From Allobosea robiniae (GTDB taxonomy: Bacteria; Pseudomonadota; Alphaproteobacteria; Rhizobiales; Beijerinckiaceae): 64,000 nt of DNA. Within the stretch, counting starts at the first letter, position 1; each line of letters starts with the position of its first letter. The stretch spans positions 434,001 to 498,000 of the forward strand of contig NZ_FNBZ01000003.1 of assembly GCF_900102525.1 (NCBI RefSeq). The letters run 5' to 3'. Position numbers and translations under genes: made by a program. The notes beneath the pieces are model-generated. The model was not told where the DNA came from. It did not search any database and worked only from the letters and a program-made list of their open reading frames with translations. Shown here in pieces: positions 39,214 to 47,247 of this stretch.

Positions 39214-41148
39214 CTAGGCCGCCTTCCGGCCGCGCGTGGCAAGCCAGAGGCCGGTCAGCGCCTCGAAGCGGCCGGCCATGTCGGCGATGGCTGCCTCGTC
39301 GTCGAGCTTGCCGGAAAGCCAGCCCTCGGCCGCGCTCATGAAGATGGTGCGGCCGACGGCAAAGCCCTTGACGATGGAGGCGGATGCGGTGGCCGCGAAG
39401 CCGGCTTCCAGCTCCTCGGCCGGCGCATCGAGCCCGAGCAGCAGGACGCCGCGGCACCAGGGATCATGCTTCGTGATCGTCTTCTCGATCGCGGCCCAGG
39501 CGGCAGGGGAGGATTGTGGCTCCAGCTTCCACCAGTCCGGCTTGATGCCGAGCGCATAGAGCTCGCCGAGCGCGCGGGCGATCGTATCGGGGCCGAGCGG
39601 GCCGTTCTTGCTGGCAATGATCTCGATCAGCAATTCGCGGCCGACCTTGCGCGCCGCCTCGAACAGGCCGCGCAGCTTCTCCTGCTGCTCGCGCTTCAAA
39701 TCTTCCGGGTCGTCAGGGTGATAGAAGCAGAGTGCCTTGATGCAATGATCGACCGGCCATTCCGGCAGCAACGAGCCGATATCCTGACTGGTCTCGAAGC
39801 GCAGCGGGCGCGAGCCCGGCAGTTCGACCGGGCGGCCGAGCCAGGCGAAGGGATGGCGGGCGAATTCGAACATCGCCTCGCGGCCATGCTTCTCGTCGAG
39901 CAGCATGCCGTAGCCGGGGCGGCCATCGGCGACGCGGGCGGCGGCCTTGACCGCGAGCACCTTGAAATCGCGGATGCGGGCGGGATCGGCACCGGCCTTT
40001 GCCGCGAGCTCTTCGAGCTGCGAGCGATGGTCGCAGGCCAGTGCCATCAGCGAGGGCACGTCGTGGCGGCGCGTCGTCGCCCAGTGGATGTGGTTGATGT
40101 CTTCGTCCTTGCGCAGCGCCCGGTGCGGGCTGCCCTCTTTGAGGAAATATTGCAGTTCCTCGAAGGTCGGGCTTTCCGGCGAGCAAAGCAGACGCGAGAC
40201 GGCGAAAGCGCCGCAGGCATTGGCCCAAGTGGCGGCGGTCTGGAGGCTCTCGTCACCGAGCCAGCCGCGCAGGAAGCCGGACATGAAGGCGTCGCCGGCG
40301 CCCAAGACGTTGTAGACCTCGATCGGGAAGCCCTTGCCGACGATGCCGTCCTCGAGATCGTCGGGGATCGCGCCTTCATAGACGATGCAGCCCATCGGGC
40401 CGCGCTTGAGCACGATGGTCGCAGGCGTCAGCGAGCGGATCGTCTTCAGCGCCGGCAGCAATTCGCTCTCGCCCGAGGCGATCAGCACCTCTTCCTCGGT
40501 GCCGATGATGAGGTCGCAGCCGGGCAGGACGGTCTTCATCCGCTCGGAGACGGCCTGCGAGGCGATATAGCGGTTGTCGCCGGCATCATGGCCGGCGAGG
40601 CCCCAGAGGTTCGGGCGGTAGTCGATATCGAGCACGACCTTGCCGCCGTTTGCGCGCACCAGCTTCATCGCTTTGCGCTGGGCGGCCTCAGGGCCGGGCC
40701 GGGCGAAATGCGTGCCGGTAACGACGACGGCGCGGGCCCTGGCGATGAAGGCGGGATCGATATCGCCTTCTTCCAGCGCCATGTCGGCGCAGTTCTCGCG
40801 GTAGAACAGCAGCGGGAAGGCCTTGTCGCTTTCGACCGAGAGGATGGCGAGCGCGGTCAGGCGCTCGGGATCGGTCTTGAGGCCGTCGAGATTCACGCCC
40901 TCGCGTGCGAGCTGCTCGCGCAGGAAGCGGCCGAACTGTTCGTTGCCGACGCGGGTCAGCAGGGCCGAGCGCAGGCCGAGCCGGGCGGTGCCGATCGCGA
41001 TATTGGCCGGGCAGCCGCCGACCGACTTGGCGAAGGAGGTGACATCCTCCAGCCGCGAGCCGATCTGCTGGCCGTAGAGATCGACCGAGGCGCGGCCGAT
41101 GGTGATGACGTCGAGCGCCTGCGCCGATCCGCCGAGCGGTCCCGCCAT
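39214..41148 (-). CDS. iolC: 5-dehydro-2-deoxygluconokinase fused to DUF2090 domain
   Basis: The 644-residue protein has an N-terminal PfkB-type kinase (about 12-330). It shows SVGGCPANIAIGTARLG and the ATP/anion-hole motif NVLGAGDAFMSGFLRG, with the catalytic Asp in GAGD. The C-terminal DUF2090 domain (about 350-640) starts SLMALACDHRSQLEEL. The kinase phosphorylates 5-dehydro-2-deoxygluconate; DUF2090 resembles class I aldolases and may do the following cleavage to DHAP and malonate semialdehyde. It is the first gene of the operon, with GGAGGA before the ATG. Confidence 0.94.
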   Translation of the reverse strand: MAGPLGGSAQALDVITIGRASVDLYGQQIGSRLEDVTSFAKSVGGCPANIAIGTARLGLRSALLTRVGNEQFGRFLREQLAREGVNLDGLKTDPERLTALAILSVESDKAFPLLFYRENCADMALEEGDIDPAFIARARAVVVTGTHFARPGPEAAQRKAMKLVRANGGKVVLDIDYRPNLWGLAGHDAGDNRYIASQAVSERMKTVLPGCDLIIGTEEEVLIASGESELLPALKTIRSLTPATIVLKRGPMGCIVYEGAIPDDLEDGIVGKGFPIEVYNVLGAGDAFMSGFLRGWLGDESLQTAATWANACGAFAVSRLLCSPESPTFEELQYFLKEGSPHRALRKDEDINHIHWATTRRHDVPSLMALACDHRSQLEELAAKAGADPARIRDFKVLAVKAAARVADGRPGYGMLLDEKHGREAMFEFARHPFAWLGRPVELPGSRPLRFETSQDIGSLLPEWPVDHCIKALCFYHPDDPEDLKREQQEKLRGLFEAARKVGRELLIEIIASKNGPLGPDTIARALGELYALGIKPDWWKLEPQSSPAAWAAIEKTITKHDPWCRGVLLLGLDAPAEELEAGFAATASASIVKGFAVGRTIFMSAAEGWLSGKLDDEAAIADMAGRFEALTGLWLATRGRKAA

Positions 41149-41198
41149 GTCTTCCTCCCGGCAGCGATGATCATCGAAGCCGAGCGGCTCCGGTCGCG

Positions 41199-41217
41199 GG
41201 AATGAAATAATAATTCC
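41199..41217. promoter_or_regulatory. Imperfect GGAAT/ATTCC palindrome upstream of iolC
   Basis: GGAAT at 41199-41203 mirrors ATTCC at 41213-41217 with a 9-base AT-rich spacer, 51 bases upstream of the iolC ATG. The AT-rich core TAATTCC and the neighbouring GGAA-N6-TTCC site suggest a second, weaker contact for the RpiR regulator, or a promoter element. The spacing differs from the consensus, so this is tentative. Confidence 0.4.
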
Positions 41218-41233
41218 ATCAATTCGTCAATGC

Positions 41234-41247
41234 GGAATGTATGTTCC
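41234..41247. promoter_or_regulatory. Predicted IolR operator (GGAA-N6-TTCC)
   Basis: GGAA at 41234-41237, six bases, TTCC at 41244-41247 form an exact match to the GGAA-N6-TTCC palindrome described for IolR, the RpiR-type repressor of inositol genes in Sinorhizobium meliloti. It lies 86 bases upstream of the iolC start, in the 106-base gap between the RpiR gene and iolC. This is what a repressor site for the iolCDEB operon would look like; binding by the protein encoded at 41255 is inferred. Confidence 0.65.
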
Positions 41248-41254
41248 TAAAGCT

Positions 41255-42124
41255 TTAGGCGTGTCCGCCACGGCGGCCCCTGCCGCGTCCGGCCCGGCGC
41301 GCCTCGCCGACGCCGACGGCGAGCGCCATCGAGAGCGCCATGGTCGAGGCCAGCGTGCGAAACCCGCCAAAATCCGCCTCGGCGACCTCGAACCAGAGCT
41401 TGGCGATGCTGGCGAGCGGGGAGAAGGCGCTGTCGGTGATGGCGACGAGCGGCACGTCACGTTCCGCGAGGCCGCGTGCGTCCTCGATCGTCGCGGGCGC
41501 ATAGGGCGAGAAGCTGATGACGAGGACGGCATCCTTCGGCGTCGCGAAGGCGATCATCTCGGGATCGAGGCCGGCAGCCGACTCGACGAGCTGGTTGCGG
41601 ACCTGGAGCTTGCCGAGCGCATAGGCGAGATAGCTCGCCACCGGATAGGAGCGGCGCCGGGCGAGGATATAGATCGTCTCGGCGCGGGCGAGCACATCGA
41701 TCGCGCGGTCGAGCGTGGCTTCGTCGATGGTGCGGCTCATCACGTCCAACGACTTGCGCGAGGCGGTCAGGAAGCCGTCGAGGATGCGGTGGTTTCCAGC
41801 CGCCGTGCCATCGCCGACCCGCAGCGTGTTGAGGCGTTCCTCATAGCTGGAATTGCGCTCGCGCAGGCGGGCGCGGAAGACGCCCTGCAGGCTGGTGAAG
41901 CCGTCGAAGCCGAGATGCTGGGCGAAGCGGATCAGCGTGGAGGGCTGGACGCCGGCCGAGACCGCGATGCTGGCGGCGGTGCCGAAGGCGATCTCGTCGG
42001 GATTGTCGAGAGCATAGGCTGCGATCTGGGCGATGCGCTTGGGCAGGCTTTCGCGCTGACTGAGAATCGATGCGCGCAATTCGTCGAAGTCGCGCGGCAG
42101 CTCCGCAACGGCGGTTTCGCTCAT
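41255..42124 (-). CDS. iolR: RpiR-family regulator of inositol genes
   Basis: The 289-residue protein has an RpiR helix-turn-helix at about 1-75 (LPKRIAQIAAYALDNPDEIAF, VSAGVQPSTLIRFAQHLGFDG) and a SIS sugar-phosphate isomerase domain at about 120-260 (AETIYILARRRSYPVASYLAYAL shown in part, VLVISFSPYAPATIEDAR). A basic Arg/Gly tail ends the protein. It lies directly upstream of iolC in the same orientation. The likely ligand is an inositol-pathway sugar or sugar phosphate. Confidence 0.88.
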   Translation of the reverse strand: MSETAVAELPRDFDELRASILSQRESLPKRIAQIAAYALDNPDEIAFGTAASIAVSAGVQPSTLIRFAQHLGFDGFTSLQGVFRARLRERNSSYEERLNTLRVGDGTAAGNHRILDGFLTASRKSLDVMSRTIDEATLDRAIDVLARAETIYILARRRSYPVASYLAYALGKLQVRNQLVESAAGLDPEMIAFATPKDAVLVISFSPYAPATIEDARGLAERDVPLVAITDSAFSPLASIAKLWFEVAEADFGGFRTLASTMALSMALAVGVGEARRAGRGRGRRGGHA

Positions 42125-42185
42125 CCTGGATTCCCGTTGCCGTCCCTGTTGTCGACAGTTCTGGCAGCGAAGCGGAAATGGAGCA

Positions 42186-42211
42186 AGCGTTCCAATGGAG
42201 GAATGAACGCT
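42186..42211. promoter_or_regulatory. Palindrome upstream of iolR start
   Basis: AGCGTTC at 42186-42192 is complementary to GAACGCT at 42205-42211, with TTCC and GGAA nested inside it. It lies 62 bases upstream of the iolR ATG, in the 97-base gap before the SDR stop. It could be an autoregulatory site, though it is the inverse order of the GGAA-N6-TTCC motif. Confidence 0.4.
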
Positions 42212-42221
42212 CGACTATAGG

Positions 42222-43025
42222 TTAGCCGAGCGGTGCGGTTGTGCAGCTCTGGCCGCCATCGACCGGCAGGCAGACGCCCGTGATGAATTTCGCCTCGTCG
42301 GAGGCGAGGAAGACGGCGGCGTTGGCGATGTCCCAGGCCGTGCCCATCTTGCCAATCGGCACCTGCGCGTCGCGGGCGGCGACCATCTCCTCGACCGAGG
42401 CGTATTGCGCGGAGATCTGCTTGTAGATCAGCGGTGTGTCGATCAGGCCGGGCATGATGCAGTTCGCGCGGATGCCCTGCTTCGCATATTGCATCGCGAG
42501 CGCGACCGTCGCCTGGTTCACCGCTGCCTTGGTGGCGTAATAGGCGAAGTAGGGATAGCCGGTCCAGCGGATCGCTGCGAGCGAGGAAATGTTGACGATG
42601 GCGCCGCCACCGCCCTTCAGCATCTCCGGGATGACGGCCTTGGCGCAGCGATAGACCGAGCCGAGATTGAGCTGGAGCGAGGCGTTGAACTGCTCTTCCG
42701 AGAGCTCGACAGGGCCGCCCATATGGGTGACGCCGACATTGTTGTGGAGGATGTCGAGCCGCCCGAAATGCCGGGCTGTTTCAGCAACGCAGGCCTCGAC
42801 CGAGGCGAGATTCGTCACATCGGCTGCGAGCGCGAGAGCCTTTCCGCCCTCTCCGGCGATGATCGCGGCGGTCTCTTCGGCGGCCGCATGGTTCAGGTCG
42901 ATGCAGGCGACGCCGGCGCCCTCGCGGGCGAAGGCTACGGCCGCGGCCTTGCCGTTGCCCCAGCCGGGTCCGGAGGAGCCGGCGCCGAAGACGATGGCGA
43001 TCTTGCCCTTCAGCCGGTCGGCCAT
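42222..43025 (-). CDS. SDR-family oxidoreductase with variant glycine motif
   Basis: The 267-residue protein is a short-chain dehydrogenase with an unusual cofactor loop, FGAGSSGPGWGNGKA at residues 13-27, several residues longer than the standard TGxxxGIG. Other features are normal: HNNVGVTHMGG, VNISSLAAIRW, the YxxxK pair in AYYATKAA and GGQS near the end. The ATG at 43025 follows CGGAG; a GTG-free longer reading is less likely. It is transcribed towards the iolR gene and lies downstream of the TRAP genes, separated by a palindrome. Confidence 0.85.
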   Translation of the reverse strand: MADRLKGKIAIVFGAGSSGPGWGNGKAAAVAFAREGAGVACIDLNHAAAEETAAIIAGEGGKALALAADVTNLASVEACVAETARHFGRLDILHNNVGVTHMGGPVELSEEQFNASLQLNLGSVYRCAKAVIPEMLKGGGGAIVNISSLAAIRWTGYPYFAYYATKAAVNQATVALAMQYAKQGIRANCIMPGLIDTPLIYKQISAQYASVEEMVAARDAQVPIGKMGTAWDIANAAVFLASDEAKFITGVCLPVDGGQSCTTAPLG

Positions 43026-43054
43026 GAGGTAACTCCGATATGAAACAAGAAATG

Positions 43055-43169
43055 CCTCAGCCCTCATCCTGAAGAGCCGCGAAGCGGCGTCTCGAAGGAT
43101 GTTCCAGTGAGCGCTGGAGCATCCTTCGAGACGCGGGCTTGCGCCCGCTCCTCAGGATGAGGGCTGAGG
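43055..43169. repeat. Palindromic element (CCTCAGCCCTCATCCTGA type)
   Basis: CCTCAGCCCTCATCCTGA at 43055-43072 is the exact reverse complement of the 18 bases at 43152-43169. Inner arms GCGTCTCGAAGGATG and CATCCTTCGAGACGC pair as well. The 115-base element fills the space between the TRAP-binding-protein gene (ending at 43184) and the SDR start. This class is common between genes in Rhizobiales. It may uncouple the TRAP transcript from the SDR gene. Confidence 0.87.
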
Positions 43170-43183
43170 GAATTATGGCGTTG

Positions 43184-44203
43184 TCAGCTCAGCGAGCTGC
43201 CGACGGCCTTTTCCAGGATGGCCCAGGCCTCGTCGCCATACTTCTTCTTCCACTCGGCGTAGAAGCCGGCCTTGCGCAGGGCTTCGCGGAAGGCGTCGGC
43301 CTTGGTCTCGTTGGCGACCATGCCCTTTGCGACGAGCTCCCCCTGCACGTTGGCATTGAGCTTGGCGACGTCGTCACGCTCGAGCAGCGCGGCGGCGTTG
43401 ATGTTCTTGGCGACGATGGCGCGCAGGTCCTCCGGCAGCTTCTCCCAGGCGCGGCGGTTGGCCAGGAACCAGAAGCCGTCCCACATGTGGTTGGTCAGGG
43501 AGAGGTATTTCTGGACTTCGAAGAGCTTGGCGGTCGAGATGATCGCGAGCGGGTTCTCCTGGCCGTCGACGATCTTGGTCTGCAGCGCGGTGTAGACCTC
43601 GGCGAAGTTGATCGAGGCCGGGGCCGACTGGAAGGCGGTGAACATCGAGGTCCAGAGCGGCGAGACCGGCACGCGGATCTTGAAGCCCTTGAGGTCGTCG
43701 GGCGTGTTGATCGGGCCCTTGGACGAGGTGATCTGACGGAAGCCGTTGTCCCAGATCTTGTCCATGACGACGAGATTGGCCTTGTTGATCTGGCCGCGGA
43801 CGTAAGCCCCGAGTTCGCCGTCCATCGCCTTCCAGACGGCGTCATAGTTCGGGAAGGCGAAGCCGATACCGGAGAGCGAGGCGTTGGCGACCAGCGTCGA
43901 GAGGATCAGCGGCGAGAGCGTGAAGAACTCGACGCCGCCCGAGCGGACCTGGCTCAGCATGTCGGTGTCGGAGCCGAGCTGGTTGTTCGGGAAGATCTGG
44001 ATGTCGACGCGACCCTTGGTCTCTTCCTTGATCTTGGCCACGGCCTCGTTGGCGCGCGTGTTCATCGGGTGCGCGACGGGCAGGTTGTTGGCGTATTTAT
44101 AGGTGAACTCGGCAGCCTGCGCGTTGGCGCGGCCGATATGGAACGTGCCGATGGCAGAGGCGGCGGCTGTCGCCTGAAGCAGGGTGCGGCGCGAGATGGT
44201 CAT
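43184..44203 (-). CDS. TRAP transporter substrate-binding protein (DctP type)
   Basis: The 339-residue periplasmic protein has a twin-arginine-like signal, MTISRRTLLQATAAASAIG, ending near residue 28. The mature protein contains IQIFPNNQLGSDTDMLSQVR, NGFRQITSSKGPINTPDDLKG (shown in full), FKIRVPVSPLWTSMFTAF and EVYTALQTKIVDGQENPL, all DctP-family features. The Arg of IRVP should bind a ligand carboxylate. It lies 53 bases downstream of the fused permease; GGAGAAACG sits ahead of the ATG. The ligand is an unknown organic acid. Confidence 0.92.
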   Translation of the reverse strand: MTISRRTLLQATAAASAIGTFHIGRANAQAAEFTYKYANNLPVAHPMNTRANEAVAKIKEETKGRVDIQIFPNNQLGSDTDMLSQVRSGGVEFFTLSPLILSTLVANASLSGIGFAFPNYDAVWKAMDGELGAYVRGQINKANLVVMDKIWDNGFRQITSSKGPINTPDDLKGFKIRVPVSPLWTSMFTAFQSAPASINFAEVYTALQTKIVDGQENPLAIISTAKLFEVQKYLSLTNHMWDGFWFLANRRAWEKLPEDLRAIVAKNINAAALLERDDVAKLNANVQGELVAKGMVANETKADAFREALRKAGFYAEWKKKYGDEAWAILEKAVGSSLS

Positions 44204-44256
44204 GGGCGTTTCTCCTTGAGAGTGTCTGGTTTCTTGCTGGTTTCTTGTTGTGAGCT

Positions 44257-46125
44257 TCACAGCACCCAGGTCGAGAGGCCGGGGACGAGGGCGATGACGA
44301 CGAGGCCGACGATCAGGGCGAAGATATAGGGCCAGACCGCGCCCATCGCCTCGTCGGGCGAGACGTTGCCGATCTTGCAGGCGATGTAGAAGCCGATGCC
44401 GATCGGCGGCGCCATCAGGCCGATATTCATCGCGGTGACCACGACCATCGAATAATGCACGTCGTTGATGCCGAGGTTCTTGGCGATCGGGAACATCAAT
44501 GGTGCCATCAGCACGATCGCCGGCAGGCCCTCCAGTACACAGCCGAGGATCATGAAGACGACGATGGTGACCGCCATGAAGGTGAGCCAGCCGCCGGGCA
44601 GGTTCGCCATGAAGACGGCGAGGTCGCGGGCGAAGCCGGTCTGGGTCAGCGCCCAGGCCATGGCGAGCGCCGTGCCAAGGATCACCAGGATCGCGCCGGA
44701 GAGCGCCGCCGTCTCGACCAGCATCTGGTAGAACTTGCGCAGGCTGATGCCGCCATAGAGCACGATGCCGATGACGAGCGCATAGAGCACCGCGATGGTC
44801 GAGACCTCGGTCGCGGTCGCGACGCCCCCGCCGACCGCGGCGCGGATGATGAAGGGCAGGACGAGGGCCGGCGCGGCGACGAGCGCGACCTTGCCGATCA
44901 CCGCCAGCGGCGCGCGGCGCACGCCCTTCATGTCCTCCGCCGCCGCCTTCCAGCGGGCGAGACCGGCGAGCGCGACCAGCAGAACGCCGGCGATGACGAA
45001 GCCCGCGTTGAACAGCCCGGCAATCGAGACGCCGGCGACCGAGCCCAGCACGATCAGCACGATCGAGGGCGGCACGGTGTCGGCCATGGCGGCGCCGGTC
45101 GAAAGCAGCGCGATCAGGTCCTTGGGCTTGTAGCCGCGTCGCTTCATCTCCGGGAACAGCGCGGGCGCGACCGTCGCCATGTCCGAGACCTTCGAGCCCG
45201 AGATGCCTGAGACGAGATAGAGCGAACCGAGCAGCACATAGGACATGCCGGCGCGGACATGGCCGAGCAGGGACGCGAGGAAATCGACGATCGCCTTGCC
45301 CATGCCGGTCGCGTCGAGGATGCAGCCAAGCAGCACGAAGATCGGCACGGAGAGCAGGATGAGGCTCGACATGCCCTCGTCCATGCGCCCGATCATGACG
45401 ATCGTCGGGACGCTGGTCGAGAAGGCGAGGAAGGCGAGCGTGCCCAGCCCGAAGCAGAAGGCGATCGGGACGCCCGCAACGAGGCAGGCGGCGACGACGC
45501 CGAGCAGGAAGATCAGGATGTTGTAGTAGCCGAGCCCCTTCAGCGTCGGCCCGAGCAGCCAGAAGGCCAGGCCGAACCCGCCGACGACCAGCACGGCTGC
45601 GGCGATGTCGACGAGGCGCGCGGTCTTGAAGATATAGCGCAGGGTGAGCAGCAGCATCAGCACGATGCCGACGGCCAGTGCCGAGACACGCCAACTGACC
45701 GGGATGTTGAGCGCGGCCGAGGTGACGTAGCTCTCTTCCACCGCGTATTCGATGGCCGGGTCGACCATCGCGGCCAGAAAGGCGGCAACCGCGACGAGCG
45801 CCAGCGTCTCGACGAATTCGCGCAGCCGCGGCGGCATCATGCCGACGAACAGCGACAGTCGCAGGTGCTCGTTGCGGTCGACGGCGATGGCGGCGCCGAG
45901 CATGGCGAGCCAGATGAAGGCGATCGAGGCGACCTCGTCGACCCAGACGAAGGGCAGCGAGAAGACGTAGCGCGAGACGACGCCGAGTAGCAGCACGCCG
46001 ATGATGAAGGCGACCAGCACGGCAGCGACGGCCTCGACCGGGCGCATGATGGCCGAGCCGGGACGTGCGTCCTCGTTCTCGCTGAGGTTCTCAGGGATTT
46101 TCAGGGTATCGATGACATCGACCAT
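44257..46125 (-). CDS. TRAP transporter fused permease (DctQM)
   Basis: The 622-residue protein joins a small DctQ-like part (about 25-185, four helices, with FVWVDEVASIAFIWLAMLGA) to a large DctM-like part (about 190-622, about 12 helices). The large part shows SVPIFVLLGCILDATGMGKA, SGSKVSDMATVAPALFPEMK and MAPPIGIGFYIACKI. It moves carboxylates with Na+, using the binding protein encoded downstream. It is divergent from the IclR gene, with a 234-base region between the starts. Confidence 0.94.
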   Translation of the reverse strand: MVDVIDTLKIPENLSENEDARPGSAIMRPVEAVAAVLVAFIIGVLLLGVVSRYVFSLPFVWVDEVASIAFIWLAMLGAAIAVDRNEHLRLSLFVGMMPPRLREFVETLALVAVAAFLAAMVDPAIEYAVEESYVTSAALNIPVSWRVSALAVGIVLMLLLTLRYIFKTARLVDIAAAVLVVGGFGLAFWLLGPTLKGLGYYNILIFLLGVVAACLVAGVPIAFCFGLGTLAFLAFSTSVPTIVMIGRMDEGMSSLILLSVPIFVLLGCILDATGMGKAIVDFLASLLGHVRAGMSYVLLGSLYLVSGISGSKVSDMATVAPALFPEMKRRGYKPKDLIALLSTGAAMADTVPPSIVLIVLGSVAGVSIAGLFNAGFVIAGVLLVALAGLARWKAAAEDMKGVRRAPLAVIGKVALVAAPALVLPFIIRAAVGGGVATATEVSTIAVLYALVIGIVLYGGISLRKFYQMLVETAALSGAILVILGTALAMAWALTQTGFARDLAVFMANLPGGWLTFMAVTIVVFMILGCVLEGLPAIVLMAPLMFPIAKNLGINDVHYSMVVVTAMNIGLMAPPIGIGFYIACKIGNVSPDEAMGAVWPYIFALIVGLVVIALVPGLSTWVL

Positions 46126-46240
46126 GCGGCGGCCTCAGGTGCCGGTCGCCGGACGCGAAGCGCCCGCTATGCAGGATGCCCTGGGGGCCATCGTTCCGTT
46201 CCTCCCTCCGCGCCGATCTTGTTGGGCCGTCGGCGTCGCT

Positions 46241-46251
46241 TGTGGTCCACA
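46241..46251. promoter_or_regulatory. TGTGG-T-CCACA palindrome in TRAP/IclR divergent region
   Basis: TGTGG and CCACA are complementary arms around one base. The related ten bases TCCACACTGT (46246-46255) reappear in inverted form as ACTGTGTGGA at 46364-46373, over the IclR start codon. Such a pair could be operators for the divergent IclR regulator. The rest of the 46126-46359 gap shows no gene; a promoter for each direction is expected there. Confidence 0.4.
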
Positions 46252-46359
46252 CTGTGAATAGCCGGACAGCGGGACGGCAGGCAGATTACACAAGGGAAGC
46301 GGCATTGCAATCCGCAAAGCGTCCATCTACGGTTGGAGAACAAGAACAAGGTCCATATC

Positions 46360-47247
46360 ATGGACTGTGTGGAGGAGCGCTTGCCGCCAAATTCCGCGCC
46401 CGAAGCCGGGCTGTCCGGCTCGCAGAGCGTCGACCGCGCGCTCGGGCTGCTCTCGCTGATCGGGCGGGAGCCGGCCGAGGGGTTGCCGCTTGGCGAGATC
46501 GTCTCCGGCAGCGGCCTCAACAAGCCGACGACGCGGCGCCTCCTGCTGGCGCTGATGCGGGCGGGATTGGTCGAGCAGGAGCCGCAGACGCGGCGTTATT
46601 GCCTGGGCGAGGAGGCCTTCGTGCTCGGCGTGCTGGCCGCGCGGCGCCATAGCCTGCTCGAGATCGCGATGGAGGGCCTGCGCCGGCTTTCGGCCGAGAC
46701 GCAGGATACGAGCTTCCTCACCGTCCGGCGCGAGAACTATGCGATCTGCCTGCATCGGGAGGAGGGGACCTATCCGGTCCGCACGCACGCGCTGCAGGCC
46801 GGTGACCAGCACCCGCTCGGCGTCGGTGCGGGCTCGCTCGCCATGCTGGCGGCCCTGCCGGACGACGATGTGGACCGGGTCATCGCGGCTAACGAGGCCG
46901 TCTTGCTGGCGCGCTATCCAGGCTTCGCGCCGGAGGCTTTGCGGGCCGATGTCGTTGGGACACGGGCGCGCGGCTTCTCGCTCAATCCCGGCCGGCTCGT
47001 CGCCAGCTCATGGGGCATCGGCCGGGCCTTCCGCTACCCGGACGGGCGGGTCGCAGGGGCGCTGTCGATCGCCGCGATCGACAGCCGGATGGTGCCGGCC
47101 CGGCAGGCGGAGCTTTCGCTATTGCTGGCGCGCGAAGCCGAGCGGCTGGAAGCGCTGCTCAAGCAGATGTTCGTATCCAAGCGGGCTGTGCGGCCAATCG
47201 TGGCCGCCGCACCGCGTTCCATCGAGACAGGGAGAGCCGCAAGATGA
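46360..47247 (+). CDS. IclR-family transcriptional regulator
   Basis: The 295-residue protein has an IclR helix-turn-helix (about 20-80; SQSVDRALGLLSLIGREPAE, GSGLNKPTTRRLLLALMRAG) and a C-terminal ligand-binding domain. The conserved late segment is seen as GRAFRYPDGRVAGALSIAAI. Start at the ATG 46360; a TTG at 46333 is possible. Its stop overlaps the ATG of the acyl-CoA synthetase gene (47244-47247). With its position between the TRAP and synthetase genes, it is likely the regulator of this carboxylate pathway. Confidence 0.88.
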   Translation: MDCVEERLPPNSAPEAGLSGSQSVDRALGLLSLIGREPAEGLPLGEIVSGSGLNKPTTRRLLLALMRAGLVEQEPQTRRYCLGEEAFVLGVLAARRHSLLEIAMEGLRRLSAETQDTSFLTVRRENYAICLHREEGTYPVRTHALQAGDQHPLGVGAGSLAMLAALPDDDVDRVIAANEAVLLARYPGFAPEALRADVVGTRARGFSLNPGRLVASSWGIGRAFRYPDGRVAGALSIAAIDSRMVPARQAELSLLLAREAERLEALLKQMFVSKRAVRPIVAAAPRSIETGRAAR

